Below, piece by piece: positions 46,401 through 57,850 of a DNA stretch of 64,000 bases. Each line of letters opens with the position of its first letter. The first letter of the stretch is position 1. The stretch comes from Hirsutella rhossiliensis (lineage: Eukaryota > Ascomycota > Sordariomycetes > Hypocreales > Ophiocordycipitaceae), in contig NW_025408668.1 in the NCBI RefSeq assembly GCF_020360975.1, positions 1,488,001 to 1,552,000 on the forward strand, given 5' to 3'. The position numbers were made by a program, and so were the translations under genes. The notes under the pieces were generated by a model. It had not been told where the DNA came from and did not search any database. It saw nothing but the letters and a program-made list of their open reading frames with translations.

Positions 46401-49400
46401 ACGAAAATAGTAACCGAACTAATAGATATAATAAAATCGATTAATAAGACCTATATATTAACTAATATAGCTATATAACCTAGTATCTAATATAAATAGA
46501 ATAAAGGATATAATATAAAGATCTAAAGAGTTATTACTACTTTAAAGAAAGACCTTTAATAAATTAATAAAGAGCTTAAGTTAAGAGAAACTAGCTTTTA
46601 AAAAAAGAATAAAGCCTATAAGATAAAATAAAGAATATCCCCTAGGAATACTAGAAATATAATAAACTCTTTAAGGAAGAACTTAAGATAGGGTTACTTA
46701 AATATAGCTAATAAGACTATAAAATTTATCTTAAGGATAAAATAACGCTAACGTTCTATAAAATCTATAACTTAAACGAAAAGTAACTATAAACGCTATA
46801 TAACTACCTCGACGAGAATCTATAAAAGGGATATATATAAATATTAATATCTAAAGTAAGCTATTTAGTTATATTTATTTTAAAGAAAAATAGTAAGCTA
46901 TAACTAATTATTAACTATAGACGCTTAAACGATATTATAATAAAAGACTAAATACTATTACCGCTTATATTAAAACTATAAGATTAATTATATAGTAAAA
47001 AATAGTTTATAGCCCTTAATCTTAAAGGCGCCTATAACTTAATATATATAAAAAAGGGATATAAATAAATAATAGCCTTTAAAACGAAATTCGGATAATT
47101 TAAATATCTGGTAATATTATTTAGACTTATAAATATACTAGCTACCTTCTAATAGATAATTAATAATATCCTACGCGAATACTTAGATATCTTTATAGTA
47201 GTATACCTAGATAATATCTTAATCTTCTTAAATACCTTAAAAGAATATAAGAAATATATCTATAAGGTACTCTATATACTTTAGAATATAAAGTTATTAG
47301 TTAAACTAAAGAAAAATAAGTTTTATATATAAAAAGTAAACTTCCTTAAATATACGATCTTACTAAAAGAGATATAGATATAATAAGATAAGATTAACTT
47401 AGTTAAAGAATAGCTAATACTAAAGAACGTTAAGGACGTATAAAGCTTCTTAGGATTTATAAATTACTACTAACGATTTATTAAAGATTTTAAAAAGATT
47501 ATAGTATTATTATACGACTTAATAAAGAAGGAAAAAGAATTTATATAGGACGATAAAGCTAATAAAGCTTTCGAATATATTAAGACTACGATTATATAAG
47601 AACTAGTCTTAACTAACTTTAATCTAAAATAATAAATTAAACTTAAAACTAATATATTAGACTTTACTGTAAGAGTATAAATTAAATAGAAAGATAATAA
47701 AGGAAGACTATAACTAATTATATTTTACTTAAAAAGCTATATAGTATAGAACTTAATTACCCTATCTACGATAAAGAATTCCTTATAATTATTTAAGCTT
47801 TTAAGGAATTTTAATACTACCTTCTTAAAAGTAAGTATAAAGTTAAGGTCTATATAAATTATAAAAACATCTTATACTTTATAACTATATAATAGTTTAA
47901 TAGACGATAGATTTAATAGGCTGAATATTTATTAGAGTTTAACTATAAAATAATCTATAAAAAAGGAATAGAAAACGGTCGAGCTAATACCCTTAGTTAA
48001 CGAAGTAACTATAATATAGGAGCACCTATAGTAAAAGGATAGCTCTTAGAAATTAACGAAAACGGGAACTACTAATAACGATAGCTAAATATAATATTTA
48101 AAGTATAACCTAATAACTTAATATACTAAAAGATCTTAAAATAAATAAAAGAATATAAAGTACTAAACGGATATAATATAGAATATTTAGAAGTTTTAAT
48201 ATATAAAAATAAAATCTAGATACTACTAGTATTATAAGATAAAGTTATATAAGATATATACGAATATTTAATATATAGATACTAAGGAATCTAAAAAATA
48301 ATAAAACGGATTAAACGATAATATAACTTCCTATAGCTTAAGGAAGTAGTATAATAAGTTATTAAAGAATATAAACTTTATATATAAAGTAAAGCTAAAC
48401 GATATAAACTATATAGAGAATTATAACCGCTACTAGTACTAGAGAAACTATAGGATTTAATAGCTTTTAACTATATTATAAAGCTATTACTATTAAAAGA
48501 ACCTATAACTAATATTAAGTACGATAGTATATTTATTATTACCGATAAACTAACGAAGTATAGGTATTTCTTACTATATAAAGAAGTAAGTAATATAAAA
48601 GATCTAGTATATATATTCCTATAAATAATTATTAGTAATTATAGACTATTAAATAAGATTATCCTTAATAAAGGAAGTATATTTATAGCTAAGTTTTAGT
48701 AAGCTCTTATAGTATAATTAAGGACGAAATATAAGCTTAGTATAGCTTATTACCTATAAATAGATAGATAAATAAAACGACTTAACTAAACGCTTAAATA
48801 ATATTTATAATACTATATTAGCTATAAATAAAACGATTAAGTTAAATAGCTACTAATAGCGTAACTAGCTTATAATAGCTTAGTTATAGAAATAACTAAG
48901 CTCTTATTAGTATATACTAATTACGGATATAACCTAGAAGTATTTAAGGTTACTTAATAAGGACTATAAGTAAAACGAGCGATACTATAAGTAGATTAGC
49001 TATAAAAATTATATAAAGAAATATAATAAGAACTTTAATTTATTAAAGAATAAATATCTACTTACTATAATCGGAAAAGATTATAGGGACTAATCTTTTA
49101 AGAGGGAGATATAGTCTACTTTATATAACGAAATATTAAAATAAAATAACTAAGTAATAAATTAGATTTTAAGAAACTTAACCGTTTAAGGTTAAGAAAA
49201 CTATTTTAAAAGTTAACTATAAACTTTCGCTACTAATAATAATATAGATATACCTAATATTTTATATCTTATTATTAGAACTAGCGCTACGAAACGCTAA
49301 ACTATAGGAAAAAATCGAAGTTAATAATAATTAAGAATATAAAGTAAAATAAATACTAGATATAAGAAAATAAGGTTAGTAATAAGAATACCTTATTAAG

Positions 49401-49450
49401 TAAAAGGGATATAGACTAGAGGAAAATACCTAGGAACTACTTAAGTACTT
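43480..49450 (+). pseudogene. GYP-D3 gag-pol with chromodomain, heavily RIP-mutated
   Basis: Same order as in GYP-D2: gag about 43,480-44,470 with a Tyr-substituted zinc knuckle from 44,221; RT about 46,740-47,300 with YLDN at 47,204-47,215; integrase about 48,090-48,930; chromodomain about 49,335-49,450 with YLIK and KGYRLEENT-like residues. Many CpG positions kept in GYP-D2 are TA here, so this copy has been mutated more or longer. Confidence 0.82.
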
Positions 49451-50020
49451 AACTTACTATAGCTCTCTACTTCGATAATTTTACTAGAAGGTTTAGGAGG
49501 GATTAAAAGACTAAGATCTATAAACTCCTTACTAATATTAAATAAGGACTAATTCGCTTTATTAAGAACGCCTAACGATTATAAGTTATTTACTACTTAA
49601 TACTTATACGTATTAAGCGTAGGTAAAACGCTATCCTTAGTATTTACTTCTTAGATACTACGATAAAATAACTTAGAACTCTTTTCCTTTATATAATTCC
49701 GAATCTTTTAAATATAAGCTAAACAATTAACGGTAATAGATATTTACGACTAAAGATTTATATGCTATACCTAAAGCTCTAATAAGGCTTCCCTAGCTTC
49801 CTCCTTTTCGGAATATAGCCTATACTACTCCGCTAATAATTTAGTTACTAAAAGAAATATATTAGCTACTATATATAGAAAGAATTAAAAGATACCTATA
49901 AAAAAAGGCTATTAAAATACTATTATAATAAGGATAACTATTAGTAATATAATTATTATAGCGCGAAGAATTTTTAGCTATTTAATAATTTATCTTCTTT
50001 ACCTTAAAGTATTAAGTATA
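49441..50020 (-). pseudogene. Antisense accessory gene of GYP-D3: zinc cluster plus coiled coil
   Basis: Exon 1 carries Tyr codons (former Cys) at 50,020, 50,011, 49,987, 49,960, 49,951 and 49,930 or 49,927, spacing about 2-7-8-2-6/7. A 73-nt intron (49,920-49,848) brings the frame to exon 2 (49,847-49,441), which reads KLLAE, then SEKEEAREALLEL, then KIRNYIKEKSSKLFYRSI, VLPTLNTYKY, a charged coiled-coil-like stretch. It ends at TAA 49,441-49,443, in antisense to the chromodomain, with the tail SKLST, similar to SRLNT (D1) and SRLSA (D2). From first Cys to stop there are 169 codons. The coordinates begin at the first cluster residue because the start codon cannot be found. The longer second loop makes the cluster assignment weaker than in D1 and D2. 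Confidence 0.55.
49848..49920 (-). other. Putative intron in the GYP-D3 antisense gene
   Basis: GTATTT donor, CTAAT branch point, TTTCTTTTAG acceptor, 73 nt, phase 1, directly after the last cluster residue plus one codon, the same place and phase as in GYP-D1. Confidence 0.55.
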
Positions 50021-50261
50021 TAGTATATTAGTAGGATCTTTACTTAAGTCGATATATTCGGTAAGAGTAGCGCGCTTAGAGGCTTTTTAGGAACGATTTT
50101 TTAGTATATAACTAGATATACTATTAGTAGTATATCCTAAAAGGATAAAGAAATAAGGAACGATATACTTATATATAACGCGATAAGGGTATATTTATAT
50201 ATAGCGGCTAAGGTAGCTATAGTAGGTCTTATAGATAAGACTAAAAGGAGGGGAGATATTA

Positions 50262-50716
50262 TATTACGACTATAGCTACTAGGCCGCTAACGGTCGACCG
50301 CGTTAAGCACGTAATATAGTCTAATAGATAAATAGTTAGCACGACTATCTAATAGATATAAGATTAAGGGGATTATAGAGATTTAAGTAATCTAAGATTA
50401 ACGAGATTACTACGCTTTATACGATCTAATATTAGGGATTATAGCTAGGCCTATAATCTAAGGATAGTCTCTATAGGTATATATAGCTACCTACTTTTTA
50501 CTCCTTTAAATAATAGCTCTCTAGCTTTTAATATATTATAGATCTTTATTATAATTCTATATTTAATTCTAATTACCTAGTTATAGTCTATAGTCTATAA
50601 CCTCCGACTTATTACTAATATAATATACTTATTATTGCTTAGACTACGCCCTATTATATCTACTAATATAAACCCTTCGATAGGTTTATCCCTTAGGAAT
50701 AATACTAGTCGTTATA
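50262..50716 (+). repeat. GYP-D3 3' LTR
   Basis: 455 bp, one base shorter than the 5' copy (a small deletion near 50,510). Confidence 0.9.
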
Positions 50717-53700
50717 TAGAAAAAATAGAAGTCGATAATTAAACGGATAAAGAACTAGAAATCGATTTTTCTATTCCTCCTCCTACCCCTAGAGGTTATA
50801 AAAGCTCTAAAGAAGAAGTAGAGGTATATATCTCTTCGAATATCCTTAAAAAAGCCGTATTTAATAATAGGTAAATAGGACCTTTAAATTCCTCTTAAAT
50901 TAAAGACCTTATAATAAGGTAAAAGAGAAGGAAATCCCTTATAAAACCTTAGAGAATAGAAATTTCTATAATTTTATATACGATACTAGTGCTACTAGGT
51001 ATATAGTATTAGAAAAGAAATTCCTTATTAATTTTCGAACTATCTTTACTAAGGTTAATTAGGGAAAGGCATCTTATATAGTTATTAAAGGCTATAGAGA
51101 TCTTCTTTTTAGATTTCTAAATAATAAAAGGCTATTTATCTTAAGAAACTGCCTTTTTATACCCGAATTAAAGGTAAATATTATAAGCTAATCGTATTTT
51201 AAAAATACTTATGCCTTTATTAATAGTAAGGAAATTTTCCTACTAGATAACTAAGCTAATATTATATTTAAAGGAAAATAGTAAGATAACCTTTATATCT
51301 TTACTTTAGAAATTCCTTTCTTAAAGAAGAAGACATTCCTATATAATATTAATAATATAAGGAATAATATAAAGGACCTTAACTTTTATTTATAGTATTT
51401 AAGGCTAGGATATATAAGTCTTAAAGCGTTATTAAAAACCTTTAAAAGATATAATAAAAATATAACTATCCCTAAGAAGGATATTATAAAAATAAAAGAA
51501 TATAATACTTATATTAAAGTAAAGGTAACTAATAAGAGGAATAAATCCCTATTTAATAAGGTATATAATTACCTTAATAAAGTTACTATTAATATTTAAG
51601 GACCTATAAAGACCCTTACTTATAATAAATATACCTCCTTTATATCCTTTTTAGATATAGGGATAAGATATTTAGAAATATCTTTAATAAAATCTAAGGT
51701 AGAAGCCTAGATAAATTCTTAGAATATAAAGCCTTAGTTAAAAATAACTAGGATAATATTACTATAAAGGAAGTCTTTTTAGATAACGTAAAAGAATTCC
51801 TATATAAAATAAAACCCTACTACTTAAGAAAGGGAATTAAATATTATACTAGCCCTCCTAGGACTCCCGAATTAAATAGAGTAATAGAGAGGATTAATAA
51901 GACTATTTTAAATAAAGTCTAAGCTATTTTATTTACGGTAAAACTGCCTAAATATCTATAGGGAGAAGCTATTCTAATAGCAGCCTATTTATATAATAGG
52001 ACCCCTTACTTACGAATAGGCTTCTAAACTCCTATAGAGAAGAAGGAAAATAAATCTCTAGCCTTAAAAGACTTAGAGAAAATTAAGACCTTTAGAAGTA
52101 CTATTTATTATAAAAATAAAGACCCCTTAGATAAGCTAGAGATAAGAGCTTATAAGGGTATTATTATAGGCTATACTAAAAATGCTTATAAAATATATAA
52201 TTTTTCGAAAAGAAAGGTAATAATTTCTAGAGATATTATTATCCTAGAAAATAAATTTATAGAAAATTAAAAAGAAGAAGACCTTAAGGACTTTAACTTT
52301 AATACCTTACCTTCTATAAATAAGGTCCTAGATAATTATTTATAAAGGGAACCTATATATAAAGAAGGTAATAACTCTTCTTTAAATAAAGAGGAAAATA
52401 ACCCTCTTATAAAAAAGGAACATAACCCTCTTATAAAGAAGGAAGATAACCCTCTTATAGAGAAGGAAGATAACCCTTTTATAAAAAAGGGAAATAATCC
52501 TCTTTTAGAAAAAAGATTAAATAAGGATCTAAAAATTTATATTAATATACCTAAGAAGCTAAACGGATTTTATAAAGACTATATTATATACCCCGAAATA
52601 AATACTATATTAAATAGTAAAAGTAAAGAGATTATTCTATCTTTACTAGAAAATAAGGATCCTATAAAGCCTAAAAACATTTAAATAGGCTATAAATAGC
52701 TTAGAAGCTATAGAATAGAAAAGAGCTATATTTCTAGAAATAAAAGAGCTCTTAAACTAAAGTACCTAGGAATTAAAGCCTCTTCCTAGCGATAGGGAGG
52801 CCCTAAGCGGCCGTTAGGTCTATAAAATAAAGCGGGATAATAATAATAATATTATTAAATATAAAGCCCGCTACGTAGTATAAGGATTTAATTAGGTCTA
52901 TAGCCTAGATTATTTAGAAACCTTTTCTACGATAGTAAGACCTAAATCTATTAAAATACTACTTATAATAGCTATTTCTAATAACTATACTCTACTATAA
53001 TATAGTATAAAAAATGCCTTTATATATACCGAAATAGATATAGATATTTATATAAAATTCCCTATAAGCTACGAAGAGCTAATACTTAAAGACTAGTTTA
53101 ATAAAAACTAATATAAGTATAATATTAGCTATTTATAGTTTCTAGAGCTATATAAAAAGAAAAGGCTAGTAGTAAAATTAAAGAAAGTATTATACGGCCT
53201 TAAATAAAGCCTAAAGCTCTAGTATAACTATCTTAGCTCTATATTAGCTAAGATAGGATTTTCGGCCCTCCTTATAGATAAAGGGATATTTATAAATACG
53301 TAATATAAAATTATAATAGTAATCTATATAGATAACCTCCTAATAATAGGGCCTAATAAAGGTATAATAAATAGTCTGCTTAAAATAGTAGTAGATTATA
53401 TAAAGGTTTAGCCTCTAAGCGAACTAAAAGACTTCTTAGGAATATATATAATTATAAACTAGAGTAGAAAGGAGATATTTATATCCTAGGAAAAATATAC
53501 TTATAATAAAATACGAGAATATAATAAAGAAGACTTAGGGACTTTTAATACGCTTACTATAGTAAGAGTAAAGCTTAAAAAGGCTATTATAAGGTCTTCG
53601 TAAAAAGAAATCCTTATTTACTAAAGGGAAATAAGGGCTCTATTATATCTAGCTATAATAAGGAGGCTAGACATTTTATATACTATTATTTCCTACGCTA

Positions 53701-54320
53701 GATTTACTTTTAAACTAGATAATACGTATTTTAAAGCGTTAAATACTATCTAGAAATATTTAAATAAATACCCTAACCTAAGGATAATTTATTATTATAA
53801 TATCCCTTATACTTATAATTTTATAAAAGGTTATTCCGATACTAGCTAGGCGTCTAACCTTATAGATAGAAAATCCGTTTCCGGATACTATTTTTATATT
53901 TATAAAAATATTATAAGTTAGGCCTACTAAAAGCAAAATACTATAGCCCTATTAACCTACGAAGCTAAATTTATTGCCCTTAGGGAGGCTAATAAAGAAG
54001 CTTTATATCTAAATCGGCTATTTTATATAATAAATAATAGCTTATCTATTAGAATTCCTAATACTATACCTCCTATCTTAATAGATAACGAGGCAGCTAT
54101 TAAATTAGCTAAAATTCCGGAATTTTATAAAAAGACAAAGTATATAGATATTGCTTACTTCTATACCCGAGAAAATATTAGGGAAAAGAAGATTCGGATT
54201 TTCTATATTAAATCCGAAGATAATATTACCGATATATTTACTAAGGAACTAAGAAGAGAAAAATTCTTTAAGTTCTAAGAGCTTCTTTCCCTTAGGGAAT
54301 TAAAAGAGCCTTAAAAAGGA
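50717..54320 (+). pseudogene. COP-E1 pol (protease, integrase, RT, RNase H)
   Basis: The protease at about 50,965 reads IYDTSAT where Copia has D-S/T-G-A-T. Integrase about 51,380-52,290 begins with YLRLGYISLKALLKTF, the expected HxRLGH zone with His as Tyr. A repeat-bearing acidic linker follows (52,364-52,510). RT about 52,800-53,480 has the box at 53,325-53,336 as YIDN followed by LLIIGP. RNase H about 53,600-54,280 ends KYIDIAYFYTRENI...NITDIFTKEL, typical of Copia. Integrase before RT proves the superfamily. Stops are RIP type. Confidence 0.85.
52364..52510 (+). repeat. 24-bp coding tandem repeat in the COP-E1 linker
   Basis: Five 24-bp units from 52,391 to 52,510 and a longer first unit (27 bp) from 52,364. 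Each encodes an octapeptide close to KEDNPLIE. Units differ mainly by transitions. Confidence 0.85.
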
Positions 54321-54685
54321 AAACATATCCCTTTAATAAAGGTTTTTTAGCTATCTTTCGCTTTCTTAGCTTTTCCTCTATATATAACTAATAGGTTTTT
54401 TCCTTTAAAAAGGTTTTCTATTAATAAAAAACAACTTATAAAAATAGGGGTTTTCCTTATTAAAGGTTTCCTATAATAACTCTATAAGGCTTTTTCCCTA
54501 TAAAAAGGTTTACTTAAAAAGTAGAGAAAAAATTATAATAATAACTAGGATTTTTCTTACTAAGGTTTTTCTTAGAAAGGGTTTTAAAGTTTTCCCTTAT
54601 ATTCCTATTATATACCTTATTCTTAATAAGGATAATTCTATTATAAAAGAAATAACTAGTAAAGAGTACTATTTACTTAGTACTC
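54320..54685 (+). other. COP-E1 3' untranslated region
   Basis: No coding. Many AAGGTTTT- and GGTTTTCC-like motifs at irregular spacing (about 54,340-54,600). Leads into the purine tract before the 3' LTR. Confidence 0.6.
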
Positions 54686-54697
54686 TTTAAGGGAGGC

Positions 54698-55393
54698 TAT
54701 AAAAATATACCTTTATATTCCTATTCTACTATTATAAAGAAATAATAGGTATAGGGAGGCTCTATAAAATAAGCTAGTAAAAAGAGGTTCTATAATATAG
54801 TCTAAGGGAATAACCCTTAAAGATAAAGACCTCTACTAGATATCTATACCTTCCTCTAGGAAAAGCGGGTTAGGATAAGCCTATCCTTATAAATAAAAAT
54901 ATATATAAAATGCATAAGTTAATTACGAGTAGAACGGATACCCTATTGCCTATTTTAGCCTAGTAGTTCCGAAGATATCCGCGATACGAGAATAGGTAGG
55001 GCATAGAACATTCTAGTTAAATCTACTACTTATACTAGAACCTATAGTCTTACGTTAACTATCACGCTATAATTAGACTACCTACTAAGTTAGGAAGATA
55101 TACTATAGATAGAGCTTTTTAAGCACTATAGAATATACTAGAAAGCTAACTAATTAGTCTACTAGTAAGCGAGCAATAGTCTATAAAAGATAAAGGATTT
55201 CCCTAGGAGTAGTAGATAGAATAAGTAAGTTTATAAGTATCCTTTATAACGCTATTCTTTTAATATATTATTTAGCCCCTTATATACTCGTTATAAACTC
55301 CGGACGAAATCCTACCCTATACTCCTTCGACCGATCTTTTCGCTTACGTTATCGATTACCTAATTCTACGCTTATTACTTATACCTTCTTATA
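54698..55393 (+). repeat. COP-E1 3' LTR
   Basis: 696 bp, preceded by TTAAGGGAGGC (54,687-54,697) and followed by the TTACC duplication. Confidence 0.92.
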
Positions 55394-55398
55394 TTACC

Positions 55399-57664
55399 CT
55401 CTAAGATCTATACCTTATAAAACGCTTATTTTATATTTAGCTTTATAAACTACTTTACCTTTAAAAGGTTATAAAGCGTATTTAAGATTAAGGGTAAGGG
55501 GTAGCGGTCTAGCCTTATAATTACGTTTAGAGCCCTATAGTTATAATAGAACTATATCCCGCCTCTTAGTTTATATATAAATAAGACCGGCGCTCTTACT
55601 TTAAAGCTACTTACGTAAATAAAACCCTTATCTAAGAGGTCCCTTAGTATCTTCTTTAGTACTAGTAGCTCCGCGTATAATATACTATATAGCGGTCTAA
55701 ATAGTATAGGTAGTTCTTACCTTTTCTTATTAGTATAGAGTACGATCTTATAGTTTACCCCTAGCTTATATAGGTTAAGCTTATCCGCCTCCTAGGACTT
55801 AAATAGCGGTAGGAGGTCGTAAAAGCGCTCTAGTATTTACTACTATAGCTTAAAAGGCGACTTTAGCTTCTTTACTTAAAGGGCCTTATCGATATCCGCT
55901 AGGCTAACTATATAGACCGCTACGTTAGCCGCTACCTAGCCTTCCTCTTACTTTAACTATTATATAATTCCTATAAAGATAAAGGTAAGGACTTTTTATA
56001 CTAAGTATAAAGCTTACACGCTTAGTCTTACGCTTATAGAACTATTATTATAATAGACCTACTATTATATAGGCCTAAACTATAGCTTCTTTTAATATAA
56101 AACTAAGTATAACTTTATATATAATAACTAAGGTTTCCTAAGGATTAAGGGAAACTCTAGTTAAGGGATTATATAGGCTACGATAAGCTTATAGTAACTA
56201 TCGACCTCTATAGCTAGCTATATAATGCCCTTAATTACTATACCCTTTATCGCGCCTAAGGCGCCCTTTACTTACCTTAGGGCGATCTTTTCTACTAGTA
56301 CTTATATCCTTTATATAAGCGCCTCGTTAACTATAGCGTAGTATTAGTAGCCCTTATCTATAAGGGCGGTAATAGGTAAGGAGTTATTAACTATAACCTA
56401 TATTAAAGTAGGCTCCTCTTTTATATAGGCGGATAATTCCTCCTTTTCCTTTACTAGTACTAGTAATTAAGGCTCTAGAGCCTATCTTTACTCTAGAGCT
56501 ACTATTTTTCCTTTAAGACTAAAGGAGCAGAGTCCTCTTTATTATCTAAGGTAAGGAGCGGTTTTATCTTTACTACTTAAACTACTATAGGCCGCTTAGC
56601 TAAAAGATAAGGGCATTTTAATATAAAGTATATAAACGCGCTATAATATAGGTAGCGGCCGTTAGCTTTCCTTTTCCTAATTTCCTTGCTTATTACTTAC
56701 TTCGCCCGCTACTTAAAGAGCGGGATAGTATAAGGGATATTTAATAATAACTTCCTACTACGTTTAGCTCGGTCTATATAGGTAGCTAATATTAAGGTAT
56801 CTTTATTAGTATCGATAGTTAGCTATTCCTTTTATAAAGAGGCGGTAATCTTATTACTACTATACGGCGTATACTTATAAAGCTTTTAGAAACGTAGTAT
56901 CTACTTATAGCCCTATACTACCTTTATTAACTAGCTTATATACTCGCTATAGTTAGTAGGTATAATTATAGGGATAAGTAGCTCTTATAAGGCCGGTATA
57001 ATTAAGTTCTATAACTATATAAGCTTTATATTATCTTCCTATACTATAGTTCCCGCCGCTTCTAAAAGCGTCTCTTTAAAGTTAAAGAGGAATTCGCTAA
57101 AGGTCTACCTATCCTTCTACTTAAGGGTCTATAGCTTATTATATACCTTCTCCCGCTCCTATACGTTGCCGAACGTATATATAAGGTATTAAAAGAAGTC
57201 CTATAGGTCGCGTTTACCTCTAAGGCCGCCCTTATCCTAGAATCTAAAGATCCGCTCTATCTAGGGCTCCGGTAACGTATAGAGGAGCGAATACTACGCT
57301 ATATTATAATAGCTATTTAGGCCCTATTTCTTATTTATTATAAACTTTATCTATAGCTAGCTAAGGAAGAAGTAAAAGGACTTAAGCTTACTATCTTAAG
57401 TTAGCTAAGGAAGCGGCTTTTATATTAATAATACCGTCGCTATAACCGGTATTACTAAGGTTATAAGGGTTAACGCTAGTCTTATAAATAGCTCCCTTAG
57501 TATAGCGAGAACCTTATTCTTCTCGCTAGCTATCGCGCTTTTAATTGCTTTTAAGATAGCTATAATACTTCTTATCTACCTAAGGGGTAGCGGGGTACTC
57601 CCTTAAGGAAGCAGTACCTTTTCTAGGGAGATATTTATTAGATCTATTAGTTAATAGCTTATAC
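55399..57664 (-). pseudogene. GYP-B1 gag, protease and RT start (right arm)
   Basis: Reads leftward from the 5' LTR. Gag about 57,600-56,600 ends in a zinc knuckle (about 56,660-56,610) reading YLYYSAFIYFILKC, in which one Cys survives. Protease about 56,400-56,300. RT begins near 55,950 and is cut by COP-E1 at 55,399. It aligns with the GYP-B2 sequence at 61,200-63,330. Confidence 0.75.
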
Positions 57665-57850
57665 TATTATAGAGTAAGTAAAGGTATATATATAGGTACT
57701 ATTTATAGGATAATATTAATAAGCTATATAGAGCTCTTTTATATATAGCTAGCCTACCTTTATATATATAGGATCTAGCCCTCCATATATAACTATATAG
57801 CTTAGGCTATAGCCTAAGCCTATTACTTATAATAGTTAAAGACTCTTATA
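57665..57850 (-). repeat. GYP-B1 5' LTR
   Basis: 186 bp, inner end TATTATAGAG (+ strand), outer end GACTCTTATA, then TSD AAGAC. Holds the palindrome CTTAGGCTATAGCCTAAG at 57,801-57,818. Confidence 0.88.

Larger units (their letters stand above)
42858..50716 (+). mobile_element. GYP-D3: Gypsy chromovirus inside COP-E1
   Basis: 7,859 bp, LTRs 456 and 455 bp, inserted between gag and protease of COP-E1. Gag to chromodomain aligns with GYP-D2 almost throughout but with many more TA replacements. Polypurine tract at about 50,243-50,256. Confidence 0.9.
41378..55393 (+). mobile_element. COP-E1: Ty1/Copia split by GYP-D3
   Basis: Two 696-bp LTRs, TSD TTACC. Without GYP-D3 and its TSD the element is 6,152 bp. 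Terminal repeats TATAAGAA/TTCTTATA correspond to TGTAAGAA/TTCTTACA before RIP. Purine tract TTAAGGGAGGC just before the 3' LTR. Inserted into RT of GYP-B1. Confidence 0.92.
14315..57850 (-). mobile_element. GYP-B1: large split Ty3/Gypsy element
   Basis: The span between two 186-bp LTRs, with TSD AAGAC. Removing the three insertions (GYP-C, GYP-D1 with GYP-D2, COP-E1 with GYP-D3) and one TSD copy for each leaves 6,985 bp, a normal Gypsy size. It reads leftward: 5' LTR 57,850-57,665, gag and protease about 57,600-56,300, RT split at 55,399/41,377, RNase H about 41,000-40,450, integrase about 40,300-38,620, an undetermined GC-rich region 38,507-37,525, then a tail split by GYP-D1 and a 3' LTR split by GYP-C. 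It inserted just after the protease region of COP-A. Confidence 0.88.
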
